This document shows, piece after piece, positions 1 through 5,433 of a stretch of 6,390 bases of DNA. Below the pieces are notes generated by a model. It made no database searches. It was not told where the DNA came from and saw only the letters and a program-made list of their open reading frames with translations. Position 1 is the first letter of the stretch; each line of letters starts with the position of its first letter. A program made the translations under genes and the position numbers. This DNA is from Bacteroidota bacterium (GTDB lineage: Bacteria > Bacteroidota > Bacteroidia > Chitinophagales > Chitinophagaceae): positions 1 through 6,390 of the forward strand of contig JAJXYG010000164.1 in assembly GCA_021780705.1 (NCBI GenBank). The letters run 5' to 3'.

Positions 1-19
1 GCCTTCTGGGCCATTAGCC

Positions 20-682
20 ATGCGAATAGAGGCTGTTAACTATGAAGATTTACGGCCCGAAAAGTGGTGCGGGGTTGGAACACATATGGTTGCAATAGAT
101 GTTGATGGCAATGAATATGATACAGTGAAAATCGGCACCCAGGTCTGGATGGCAGAAAATCTGGATGTAAGCCGATTCCGAAACGGTGATCCTATCACTG
201 AAGCAGAAACCAGGGAACAATGGGACGAGGCGGCCAAAGAAGGTAAGCCTGCGTGGTGTTATTACCACAGGGATAGCGACCGGGTTACTATCTATAATAA
301 ACTCTATAACTGGTACGCGGTGAATGATCCCAGGGGTCTTGCACCAGCAGGCTGGAGGATTCCTACGAAACAGGATTGGGCTACTCTGATCAATAACTCC
401 GGGGGTGACAATAAAAGTGGCATTCAGATGAAATCTTCCACCGAGTGGGATGGGGCGCATTCCAATGGACTGAATTGCCTCCCGGGCGGCTACCGGAACC
501 GGGAAGGGGATTTTGAACACGCGGGGAAAATCGGAAGTTGGTGGACGGCTACTCAAAACGGGCCCGAGGATGCATGGTCGGTTTCTCTCGGAACCGGCAC
601 TCCTGCCGCGAGCACCAGTTTCGATACAAAGGAGATAGGGTTATCTGTGATTTGCGTGAAAGATCAGATGCAGGCGCCTTAA
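20..682 (+). CDS. FISUMP-domain protein (Fib_succ_major family), 5' end uncertain
   Basis: The 220-residue product carries a nearly complete FISUMP domain (PF09603/TIGR02145 type). Visible hallmarks are TVKIGTQVWMAENLD (residues 35-49), the IYNKLYNWYAVNDPRGLAP stretch (91-109), GWRIPTKQDWATL (111-123), LPGGYRN (154-160), WWTAT (174-178) and a terminal GLSVICVKD (207-215). Family members are usually exported or lipid-anchored surface proteins of Bacteroidota and Fibrobacteres; their biochemical role is not established. No signal peptide or lipobox is visible here. The frame stays open from base 2 to the first ATG at 20, there is no ribosome-binding site before that ATG, and another in-frame ATG lies at 86, just before the domain. 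So either the gene begins outside the window or this is a cytoplasmic stand-alone version. The domain call is firm; the start is not. Confidence 0.85.
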   Translation: MRIEAVNYEDLRPEKWCGVGTHMVAIDVDGNEYDTVKIGTQVWMAENLDVSRFRNGDPITEAETREQWDEAAKEGKPAWCYYHRDSDRVTIYNKLYNWYAVNDPRGLAPAGWRIPTKQDWATLINNSGGDNKSGIQMKSSTEWDGAHSNGLNCLPGGYRNREGDFEHAGKIGSWWTATQNGPEDAWSVSLGTGTPAASTSFDTKEIGLSVICVKDQMQAP

Positions 683-822
683 ATTGAACTATATAATACT
701 ATAAATATCTGCTTTCCTTGGGTAATTTAGGATCAGTGACATTGCCGTGGAAACTCCCAACCAGGTGCTTGGAAAGAGGCTTGCTTGATTTTAATCGGCT
801 ACTGTTTTAGGTGAATGGCAAG

Positions 823-844
823 TCCCGTTGGCTTTGTAACGGGA
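823..844 (+). terminator. Hairpin between the FISUMP gene and the small membrane protein gene
   Basis: A perfect 7-bp inverted repeat, TCCCGTT (823-829) and AACGGGA (838-844), encloses an 8-base loop and is followed by ATTTCCCTAT. The T-tract is weak and the hairpin lies about 140 bases past the FISUMP stop, so a terminator role is only a possibility. The right arm is also part of GGGAATTTCCC (841-851), a near-perfect palindrome that ends 4 bases before a likely -33 element, so an operator is an alternative reading. Confidence 0.3.
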
Positions 845-855
845 ATTTCCCTATC

Positions 856-884
856 TTGTCCTCACTTGCTTGATAATAGCTTTG
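856..884 (+). promoter_or_regulatory. Bacteroidota-type promoter for the 82-residue membrane protein gene
   Basis: An exact match to the Bacteroidota -7 consensus TAnnTTTG (TAGCTTTG, 877-884) is preceded by a TTG at 856-858 with an 18-base spacer, inside the 17-23 base range known for this phylum. Transcription would start near 890, giving a leader of about 35 bases before the ATG at 925. The consensus is established knowledge; its use here is inferred. Confidence 0.55.
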
Positions 885-924
885 CCATTCTACAATATGA
901 GATAATACCAAATAGTATTCGAGT

Positions 925-1173
925 ATGTCACACACTAAGAAACGAAAACGGTCCCATCATCCCAATCACCCGCCAGTTTCCCCCATTAAGAAAAAAATCC
1001 GGAAGATTCGCATCATTTCAGTAGCGGTGATTTTCTTAATGATCTTTGGCGCCGGAATTGCTTTTTTTGCTGCAGGAAGCAACCCGGTCTGGCTTACTGT
1101 GGGTGCGCTTATAGGTGGGGTAGGAGGGTATTTTTTTGGTAAGCAGATTGTAAATGGCCTTCTGAAGAAGTAG
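925..1173 (+). CDS. Small two-helix membrane protein, function unknown
   Basis: The 82-residue product begins with a strongly basic, His/Lys/Arg-rich segment (residues 2-29, including KKRKR and IKKKIRKIR). Two hydrophobic helices follow at about 29-50 and 54-73; the second is glycine-rich (GALIGGVGGYFFG). A short basic tail (LLKK) ends the protein. The charge pattern predicts both ends in the cytoplasm and a hairpin across the inner membrane. I do not recognise a family. The glycine-rich helix resembles small inner-membrane proteins of the glycine-zipper kind, but that is only a compositional likeness. A well-placed TAnnTTTG promoter upstream and a sensible membrane topology favour this frame over the overlapping frame starting at 815. 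It appears to be transcribed alone or with the CPBP gene 117 bases downstream. Confidence 0.7.
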   Translation: MSHTKKRKRSHHPNHPPVSPIKKKIRKIRIISVAVIFLMIFGAGIAFFAAGSNPVWLTVGALIGGVGGYFFGKQIVNGLLKK

Positions 1174-1290
1174 ATTCGGCATTTACAGCTCCTTTAAATA
1201 TGATGATTGAAGCAGTAGTGTTTTTTGATAGGAATCGGTTCAAGTTGCGGTAATTCTATTTTGTCAAATGTAAACCCTTGTCAGAATTCA

Positions 1291-2112
1291 ATGAATCTTA
1301 AGTCCTTGGCCACTCAGAAGCCCATTATAACCTACTTCGTTTTGACATTCTTTCTTTCCTGGATGGGCGCTTTGATTGTCATAGTTCCCAGGTTGATTAC
1401 TGGCCACCCAATTTCCAAATTCGAGGGAATTCTTATGTTCCCGGTGATGATATTAGGACCTGCATTTTCAGGTATGTGGCTTACGTATCTTACAGAAGGT
1501 AAGGGTGGGCTACGTACCCTAATGAAAAAAATGTCTCTAGCCAGGGTAAGGTTGAAGTGGTATATAGTAACACTTTTGCTGCCACCTCTTCTGATTCTAT
1601 TTCTATTATCGATTTTGAAAGTTGCTTTTTCGAATTCATTCACCCCAAACTTTTTCTTCCTGGGTTTCCTGTTTGGAATACCGGCTGGATTTCTTGAGGA
1701 AATAGGTTGGTCTGGATTTGCCTATCCACATTTAAGTGCCAGGTATGGATTTAAAAGGGCCAGTATAATTCTTGGATTTATTTGGGGGATGTGGCACCTT
1801 CCTGTAATAGATTTCCTGGGTGCAGCCAGTCCGCATGGTGTCTATTGGCCTTTTTTTGCATTATCCTTTTGCATTGCAATGGCAGCCATGCGTATTATTA
1901 TTTCATGGATTTTCTCCAATTCAGGCAGTGTCTTGATGACTCAACTCGCCCATGCGGTTTCGACCGGCTCTTTGGTGATATTCGGACCTTCGCCTATTTC
2001 TCCTGAAAATGAAGCAATCTGGTATTTTCTTTATGGAATTATGCTTTGGATGGTGGCTTCTCTAATTCTTAGATTGGGGAACTTTCCTAAAACTCAAAAT
2101 GTGGATTCCTGA
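1291..2112 (+). CDS. CPBP-family intramembrane metalloprotease (CAAX protease/Abi family)
   Basis: From the ATG at 1291 the product has 273 residues, normal for the family, and begins with a short polar stretch leading directly into the first membrane helix (about 11-33). The frame extends upstream only to a TTG at 1225, which would add 22 residues with no helix or motif, so 1291 is preferred. Several further hydrophobic helices follow. Motif 1 is EEIGWSGFAYPHL (136-148) with the two catalytic glutamates; the arginine of the usual EExxxR is serine (S141). Motif 2 is WGMWHLP (165-171) with H169. Motif 3 is MTQLAHAVSTGS (216-227) with H221, where the usual Asn is Thr. CPBP proteins are membrane proteases or protease-like proteins of the Rce1 type, linked to prenyl-protein processing, bacteriocin self-immunity or signalling; the substrate here cannot be told. 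The stop is followed by a long gene-free stretch, so it probably ends its transcript. Confidence 0.88.
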   Translation: MNLKSLATQKPIITYFVLTFFLSWMGALIVIVPRLITGHPISKFEGILMFPVMILGPAFSGMWLTYLTEGKGGLRTLMKKMSLARVRLKWYIVTLLLPPLLILFLLSILKVAFSNSFTPNFFFLGFLFGIPAGFLEEIGWSGFAYPHLSARYGFKRASIILGFIWGMWHLPVIDFLGAASPHGVYWPFFALSFCIAMAAMRIIISWIFSNSGSVLMTQLAHAVSTGSLVIFGPSPISPENEAIWYFLYGIMLWMVASLILRLGNFPKTQNVDS

Positions 2113-2510
2113 TTGCTAGTCTGAGATAAATTCTGCCTCAACCGTAATTGCTCCCGCTTATTTTAAAAATTTGCTGCGTACAGGTAATCTTCGTTCCGTG
2201 GGTATGCCTGCCTACAGAATTTCTTGCATTTAAATCACCTGAATTCAATAATGGATGAATCCCTGGTTGACCTATATCAATATAATTTCTTACCCAAAAT
2301 CAAAATATAGGAAGTCATCGGCTTTTAGTTTTGTGCACGGTATTGCAAGGAAATCAAAGGATTTCTGAATTAATCCTATTAGCCATATAAAAAGTAAATG
2401 GGCAAAATCACAATTTACTGTGGGCGCCATGTAATGCTTTCATCAATGTTTGGAAAGTTTGAAATATTAATAATAAATAAAAACGATAAAAAGACTAAAA
2501 AAATAAAATT
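2113..2510. other. 398-base gene-free region upstream of the doxX-family gene
   Basis: No convincing ORF is present on either strand; the longest plus-strand candidate, 38 residues at 2398-2514, is lysine-rich and overlaps the start of the next gene. An exact TAnnTTTG match (TAGTTTTG, 2326-2333) occurs, but no TTG stands at the expected -33 distance. Two overlapping inverted repeats follow: GAAATC/GATTTC (2350-2355 and 2360-2365) and AGGATT/AATCCT (2358-2363 and 2372-2377). The last 45 bases are very A-rich, a typical Bacteroidota leader without a Shine-Dalgarno sequence. Confidence 0.5.
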
Positions 2511-2969
2511 ATGAAATCGATCCTTACTACACGCTCTAATGATTGGGCACCCTTAATCGGTAGATTGGCTCTGGGAGTCATGGTATTTACACATGGAGCT
2601 CAGAAATTACTAGGCTGGTTTGGGGGATATGGGTTTAAAGGCACTATGGGATTCATGACAGGTGCCATGCATCTGCCCTGGATCATTGGCTTCCTTGTGA
2701 TCATTATCGAATTCTTTGGGGGACTATTTCTATTACTGGGATTGATCACCCGGATTGCTGCACTGGCTGTGACGTTGAGTTTTCTGGGAGTCGTACTCAA
2801 GGTACACCTTGCCAACGGATTTTTTATGAATTGGGGAATGGCCGCAGGTAAGGGGGAAGGCGTGGAGTTCTTTATTCTGCTTTTTGGTCTTTCCCTTGGA
2901 CTTTTAATTACCGGAGGTGGCAAGGCAAGTATTGATTCAATTTGGAGTCCTTCTTCACTTGAAAACTAA
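2511..2969 (+). CDS. DoxX-family membrane protein
   Basis: The 152-residue protein has the DoxX (PF07681) plan of four membrane helices, at about 13-30, 54-79, 80-99 and 118-135. Family signatures include LALGVMVFTHGAQKLLGWFGG (19-39) at the end of helix 1, GFFMNW (103-108) in the loop before helix 4, and GEGVEF (115-120) leading into helix 4, which ends in ITGGGKASID (133-142). Members are inner-membrane proteins. Some are subunits of quinone-linked oxidoreductases or are tied to redox and thiol stress, but most, including the short Bacteroidota type seen here, have no assigned reaction. Start and length fit the family, and an A-rich leader precedes the ATG. The gene converges on the VOC protein gene with an 18-base gap, and no plus-strand partner follows it. 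Family assignment is firm; function is open. Confidence 0.9.
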   Translation: MKSILTTRSNDWAPLIGRLALGVMVFTHGAQKLLGWFGGYGFKGTMGFMTGAMHLPWIIGFLVIIIEFFGGLFLLLGLITRIAALAVTLSFLGVVLKVHLANGFFMNWGMAAGKGEGVEFFILLFGLSLGLLITGGGKASIDSIWSPSSLEN

Positions 2970-2987
2970 CCAGTCTGGCCGGGAGAA

Positions 2988-3371
2988 TTACCTCTCGTAG
3001 AACTCGATGGGGAGACCATCAGGATCCGCTATGAAGGTAAAGTGTTTGCCGGTCAGTTCATCAAATCTGACCGGTTCTGTTTCAATCCCCCTGGTATTGA
3101 GATAAGTGACAATATCTTCAATATGGTCAACCTCAAAGGCCAGATGGCGTAGTCCCGTAGCTTCAGGTCTTGAAGGTCGTTTTACAGGATCCGGAAAAGA
3201 AAATAGTTCAATTACATAGGTCCCTTGCAAAGCGAGGTCCAATTTATAGGATTTACGGGTCTCCCGATAGGTTTCTCTGATAATCTGCAATCCGAGAATT
3301 TCGGTGTAGAACTTTTTGGATATCTGATAATCCGAACAAATAATTGCGATATGATGGACCTTGTTAATCAT
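2988..3371 (-). CDS. gloA2: VOC-family metalloprotein, GloA2/YaeR type
   Basis: The 127-residue protein is a complete single-unit vicinal-oxygen-chelate protein, colinear with E. coli YaeR (GloA2) from memory. Shared segments include VHHIAII (5-11), YVIELFSFP (52-60), RPSRPEATGLRHLAFEVD (65-82) and FTFIADPDGLPIEFYE (111-126). The four expected metal ligands are present: H7, E55, H76 and E123, the His/Glu/His/Glu set of glyoxalase I-like folds. The family is annotated as glyoxalase-like, but the physiological substrate of YaeR-type proteins is not settled, so detoxification of a 2-oxoaldehyde is an inference. It lies on the opposite strand to its neighbours. It may be transcribed with the doubtful 67-residue ORF that ends 12 bases upstream, or on its own from an A/T-rich stretch just before its ATG. 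Confidence 0.92.
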   Translation of the reverse strand: MINKVHHIAIICSDYQISKKFYTEILGLQIIRETYRETRKSYKLDLALQGTYVIELFSFPDPVKRPSRPEATGLRHLAFEVDHIEDIVTYLNTRGIETEPVRFDELTGKHFTFIADPDGLPIEFYER

Positions 3372-3383
3372 GAGAAGTTAAAA

Positions 3384-3587
3384 TTATTTGATTTCCTTTA
3401 ATTGAAAAAGCAAGTTCGGTTCCGCCATCCTGAAACGAACTTCGCAATACAATTCTTTTTTGAATGAATGAAACTTGCAAATGCCTTGGAATGCAGGAAT
3501 GCCCTGGCGAAACTCCGGAATTTCCCCTGCGTAACGACTCCTCAGTGGCCATCCATACTTTGAGAGAAAATTACCCAAAAAAGACAT
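3384..3587 (-). CDS. Possible small protein of 67 residues, unrecognised
   Basis: The ORF opens with ATG after an A/T-rich leader and ends 12 bases before the gloA2-type gene, a spacing consistent with cotranscription. The predicted protein (MSFLGNFLSKYGWPLRSRYA...) is basic, has no membrane helix or signal peptide, and is rich in aromatic residues, with Phe and Tyr spread through it. Codons look ordinary for the window. I recognise no family. A second frame over the same bases (3364-3552) gives a less protein-like sequence and overlaps the start of the gloA2-type gene, so it is not preferred. The ORF could be real, a remnant of a larger gene, or a chance reading of a 300-base intergenic stretch. 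Confidence 0.35.
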   Translation of the reverse strand: MSFLGNFLSKYGWPLRSRYAGEIPEFRQGIPAFQGICKFHSFKKELYCEVRFRMAEPNLLFQLKEIK

Positions 3588-3637
3588 AAATAAATTGCCA
3601 TCAGGGAATTACATTACCAGGTGGGGGAAAAGCTCTC

Positions 3638-3651
3638 AATTATGCGTAATT
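3638..3651. promoter_or_regulatory. Near-palindrome upstream of the GNAT gene
   Basis: AATTATGCGTAATT is a 14-base palindrome with a single mismatched pair, centred about 28 bases before the ATG at 3673. It runs into GTAATTTG (3646-3653), which is one base off TAnnTTTG and could be the -7 element. An operator overlapping the promoter is a plausible but unproven reading. Confidence 0.25.
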
Positions 3652-3672
3652 TGCCTGGATAAATGACCCGAA

Positions 3673-4188
3673 ATGGAGCCAATTGAATATGTTTTTGCTG
3701 CACGGGAGGATATAGACCTGATGGTAGAATCCCGGTTGGATTTTCTGATATCCTTTAATCCAAAATATGCGAAGGAGGATGCCGGCGAACTCCGTGAGAG
3801 CCTACGAATATATTTTGAAAAATCCCTTAATAAGGGAGAATATATAAGCTGGATTGCCAAATCCGGAAGTGAATTTGCCGGAATCGGGGGTATGGTAATT
3901 TATAAAAGACCCGGAAATTTCCTGGTCTCCGATGGCATAACGGGTTATATCATCAATATGTATACGGTACCTCAGTTCAGAAAGTTGGGGATTGCTACTG
4001 CCATATTGAACAAACTGGTGGAGTCCGGTAAAGACCTGGGGGTCAGTTTTTTTGAATTACATGCCTCTCAACAGGGTGAACCCATATACCTGAAACAGGG
4101 ATTTCATCTCCATAACCAACCCACCTACAGGAAATGGCTTGCCCCTGAGGATATCACGAAAATTAATTTAAAAATGAATGCCAATTAG
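3673..4188 (+). CDS. GNAT-family N-acetyltransferase
   Basis: The 171-residue protein has the layout of a single-domain GNAT enzyme, which transfers an acetyl group from acetyl-CoA to an amine. The N-terminal part (AAREDIDLMVESRLDFL, 9-25) is the usual beta1-alpha1 region. Strands around SWIAKSGSEFAGIGGMVIY (59-77) lead to motif A, INMYTVPQFRKLGIATAILNKL (94-115), where R103-x-x-G106-x-A108 forms the pyrophosphate-binding loop. Motif B is visible as FFELHASQQGEPIYLKQGF (126-144). The acceptor cannot be predicted from sequence. The RDD-family gene starts 3 bases after the stop, so the two are almost certainly cotranscribed and perhaps translationally coupled. An ATG at 3664 is out of frame, and no in-frame start lies close upstream. 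Confidence 0.9.
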   Translation: MEPIEYVFAAREDIDLMVESRLDFLISFNPKYAKEDAGELRESLRIYFEKSLNKGEYISWIAKSGSEFAGIGGMVIYKRPGNFLVSDGITGYIINMYTVPQFRKLGIATAILNKLVESGKDLGVSFFELHASQQGEPIYLKQGFHLHNQPTYRKWLAPEDITKINLKMNAN

Positions 4189-4191
4189 CAT

Positions 4192-4608
4192 ATGGAACAG
4201 GATGAAAATAAAATAGTCCGTGCACCCCTGGCAAGGCCTGGAATCAGGTATTTGGCTACCGGCCTGGATTATATAACCCTTATGGGATTTACGGAGTTTC
4301 TATACAAAATCAGCCACCGGAACTCCTGGGTAGTGATTCTATTTTCTTTTTTGTGGTTTGCCTATTTTCCTTTGATGGAAAGCTACAAAGGCCAGACCTT
4401 ATGGAAAATTGCATTCAAATTTAGGGTAATACGTGCTGATGGAGGGGTAGCCAATTTGTTTGACACCTGTATACGAAGGATTTTTGATATTGTCGATTTC
4501 CTGCCTATTTACGGATTGCTGGGTATTTTAGTTGCCATGCGTTCTTCTTCCTATCAAAGAATCGGGGATAAAATGGCCAGGACAATAGTTGTGAAATTGC
4601 CCCAGTAA
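4192..4608 (+). CDS. RDD-family membrane protein
   Basis: The 138-residue protein matches the RDD family (PF06271), named for conserved Arg and Asp residues. R19 and D26 lie in RYLATGLDYITL, RR 95-96 with D99 and D102 lie in the second signature, and GQTLWK (67-72) and QRIGDKMARTIVV (122-134) are typical family segments. Hydrophobic helices are seen at about 24-40, 46-62 and 100-116. The N-terminal 15 residues are polar, so there is no cleavable signal. Function is mostly unknown; a few members have been implicated in ion or proton exchange, which cannot be extended to this protein on sequence alone. It is the second gene of a two-gene unit with the GNAT enzyme, 3 bases downstream of it. Confidence 0.9.
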   Translation: MEQDENKIVRAPLARPGIRYLATGLDYITLMGFTEFLYKISHRNSWVVILFSFLWFAYFPLMESYKGQTLWKIAFKFRVIRADGGVANLFDTCIRRIFDIVDFLPIYGLLGILVAMRSSSYQRIGDKMARTIVVKLPQ

Positions 4609-4611
4609 GTA

Positions 4612-4630
4612 TTCCCTGCCTGAAAGGGAG
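4612..4630 (+). terminator. Weak hairpin just after the RDD gene
   Basis: TCCCT (4613-4617) pairs with AGGGA (4625-4629) around a 7-base loop, extended by one T-G pair. It begins 3 bases after the RDD stop codon, a good position for a terminator, but the stem is short and is followed by ATAATAAAAATTT rather than a run of T. Confidence 0.25.
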
Positions 4631-4683
4631 ATAATAAAAATTTGGATTTAACAAAGGGATATCAATGCGAGCTGAAGTAGCGG

Positions 4684-4824
4684 CTAATCTTCAGGTATAC
4701 CGGCAGGTTCTAATTTCGGGCACCTTTTATCCCCCGGTGCCTGGTAGTCCTGGCTTTGAAAAAGAGAATTTGGTAAGTTTCCCTCCATATCAATAGCCGG
4801 ATCTAAATCGCCAGAATTGAACAT
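4684..4824 (-). CDS. Candidate 46-residue small protein divergent from panD
   Basis: Reading the minus strand, an ATG at 4824-4822 opens 46 codons ending in TAG at 4686-4684. The sequence AAAGGGG sits 5 bases upstream of the ATG, a rare Shine-Dalgarno-like site for this window, and an in-frame TAG lies further upstream, so this is a complete ORF. The product is acidic and Pro/Gly-rich (begins MFNSGDLDPAIDMEGN, contains one Cys, ends LEPAGIPED) with no hydrophobic helix or signal; it would be soluble and perhaps poorly folded. Codon choice looks like that of the genes around it. I recognise no family. The ORF is short enough to arise by chance, and no clear TAnnTTTG promoter faces it, so support is moderate at best. 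Confidence 0.4.
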   Translation of the reverse strand: MFNSGDLDPAIDMEGNLPNSLFQSQDYQAPGDKRCPKLEPAGIPED

Positions 4825-4850
4825 ATAATCCCCTTTTTGCGTTAATTTTG
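4817..4850 (+). promoter_or_regulatory. Putative panD promoter
   Basis: TAATTTTG (4843-4850) matches the Bacteroidota -7 element TAnnTTTG exactly. A TTG at 4817-4819 lies 23 bases upstream, the upper end of the accepted spacing. Transcription would start near 4857, leaving a leader of about 85 bases that contains the inverted repeat at 4884-4908. The -33 match alone is weak. Confidence 0.45.
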
Positions 4851-4883
4851 CAGGCTATTTAAAGTCATGCGGGAGTCAGGTTA

Positions 4884-4908
4884 TATAATTGAATGATTTT
4901 CAATTATA
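4884..4908. repeat. Perfect 10-bp inverted repeat in the panD leader
   Basis: TATAATTGAA (4884-4893) and TTCAATTATA (4899-4908) are exact reverse complements around a 5-base spacer, TGATT, 33 bases before the panD ATG. As DNA it has the form of a dimeric repressor site; as RNA it would be an A/U-rich hairpin in the leader. It lies downstream of the proposed promoter. No T-tract suited to termination follows. Confidence 0.6.
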
Positions 4909-4940
4909 ATTTGAAGTGGTATTATAAAATGTAATAGATT

Positions 4941-5288
4941 ATGTACCAGATTGAAATACTAAAATCTAAGATTCACCAGGTAGCCATCACCCAGGCAGAA
5001 TTGCATTATGTGGGTTCCATCACTATCGATGAGGATCTGCTGGATGCCGCCAATATGATTGCCAATGAAAAGGTGACGGTTGTGGATATTAATAATGGTG
5101 CCAGGTTTGAAACCTATATCATAAAAGGAAAAAGGGGTTCAGGGGTGATTTGTGTTAATGGTCCAGCTGCCCGGTTGGTCCAGGTGGGAGATATAGTCAT
5201 TGTGTTTTCATATGCTATTATGGATTTCGAAGAAGCCAAACATTTTAAGCCTACAATCATTTTCCCTAAGGGAAATAAGCTCAATTAA
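4941..5288 (+). CDS. panD: Aspartate 1-decarboxylase proenzyme (PanD)
   Basis: PanD is a cytoplasmic pyruvoyl enzyme that decarboxylates L-aspartate to beta-alanine, the precursor joined to pantoate on the way to pantothenate and CoA. The 115-residue product has normal length. Self-cleavage is expected between Gly25 and Ser26 in LHYVGS (21-26), with Ser26 becoming the pyruvoyl group. Other family residues are present: K10 and H12 in SKIHQV, R55, T58 and Y59 in NGARFETY, and N73 in VNGPAA, with [13 protein letters not shown] (82-94) near the C-terminus. All key residues are intact, so the enzyme should be active. No panC or panB gene is next to it here. It is preceded by its own promoter-like element and an inverted repeat, and is followed after 145 bases by a secreted hydrolase gene. 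Confidence 0.95.
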   Translation: MYQIEILKSKIHQVAITQAELHYVGSITIDEDLLDAANMIANEKVTVVDINNGARFETYIIKGKRGSGVICVNGPAARLVQVGDIVIVFSYAIMDFEEAKHFKPTIIFPKGNKLN

Positions 5289-5346
5289 TCCTAACTTTAT
5301 TGGGTAAGCAGAACGGAGATTAGCCTCATCCCTGTCAGGTGGGAAT

Positions 5347-5368
5347 GGGAGAAGGTTTTCCTCTTTCC
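5347..5368 (+). terminator. Imperfect hairpin between panD and the hydrolase gene
   Basis: GGGAGAAGG (5347-5355) can pair with CCTCTTTCC (5360-5368) around a TTTT loop, with one mismatch and two G-T pairs. No clear T-run follows, so it is only a weak candidate for the end of the panD transcript. Confidence 0.2.
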
Positions 5369-5433
5369 TTGGCTTGGGTGCACAAAACCCTCCATTCTGA
5401 ATTGATTATTCTCCGAAATTTAAAAATGCCGAT

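Larger units (their letters stand above)
4609..4940. other. 332-base region between the RDD gene and panD
   Basis: No plus-strand gene is visible. On the minus strand this stretch holds a 46-residue candidate ORF (4684-4824), listed separately. It also contains a -7 promoter match for panD, a perfect inverted repeat in the panD leader, and two further inverted repeats lying in or at the end of the small ORF: CTGAAG/CTTCAG (4672-4677 and 4689-4694) and GGCACC/GGTGCC (4719-4724 and 4736-4741), both with 11-base loops. Confidence 0.5.

Noticed and set aside
815..1024. Plus-strand 69-codon ORF overlapping the small membrane protein gene
   Set aside because: It begins upstream of the likely transcription start, its sequence is not protein-like, and the overlapping frame at 925 has clear membrane topology and a well-placed promoter.
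1225..1290. TTG-started N-terminal extension of the CPBP protein by 22 residues
   Set aside because: It adds no helix or motif, needs a rare start codon, and the ATG at 1291 gives the usual family length with the first helix close to the N-terminus.
2398..2514. 38-residue lysine-rich ORF overlapping the doxX start by ATGA
   Set aside because: Its second half is simply the A-rich leader read in frame, which yields Lys/Ile/Asn runs by chance.
3364..3552. 62-codon minus-strand ORF next to the VOC gene
   Set aside because: It overlaps the VOC start and reads less like protein than the alternative frame at 3384-3587.
4672..4741. Two successive inverted repeats with 11-base loops, considered as a structured RNA
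   Set aside because: The stems are only 6 bp perfect, both lie in or at the end of the candidate minus-strand ORF, and no known RNA family pattern is visible.
5289..5433. 32-residue minus-strand ORF between panD and the hydrolase gene
   Set aside because: It is very short, has no supporting site, and shows no recognisable sequence features.
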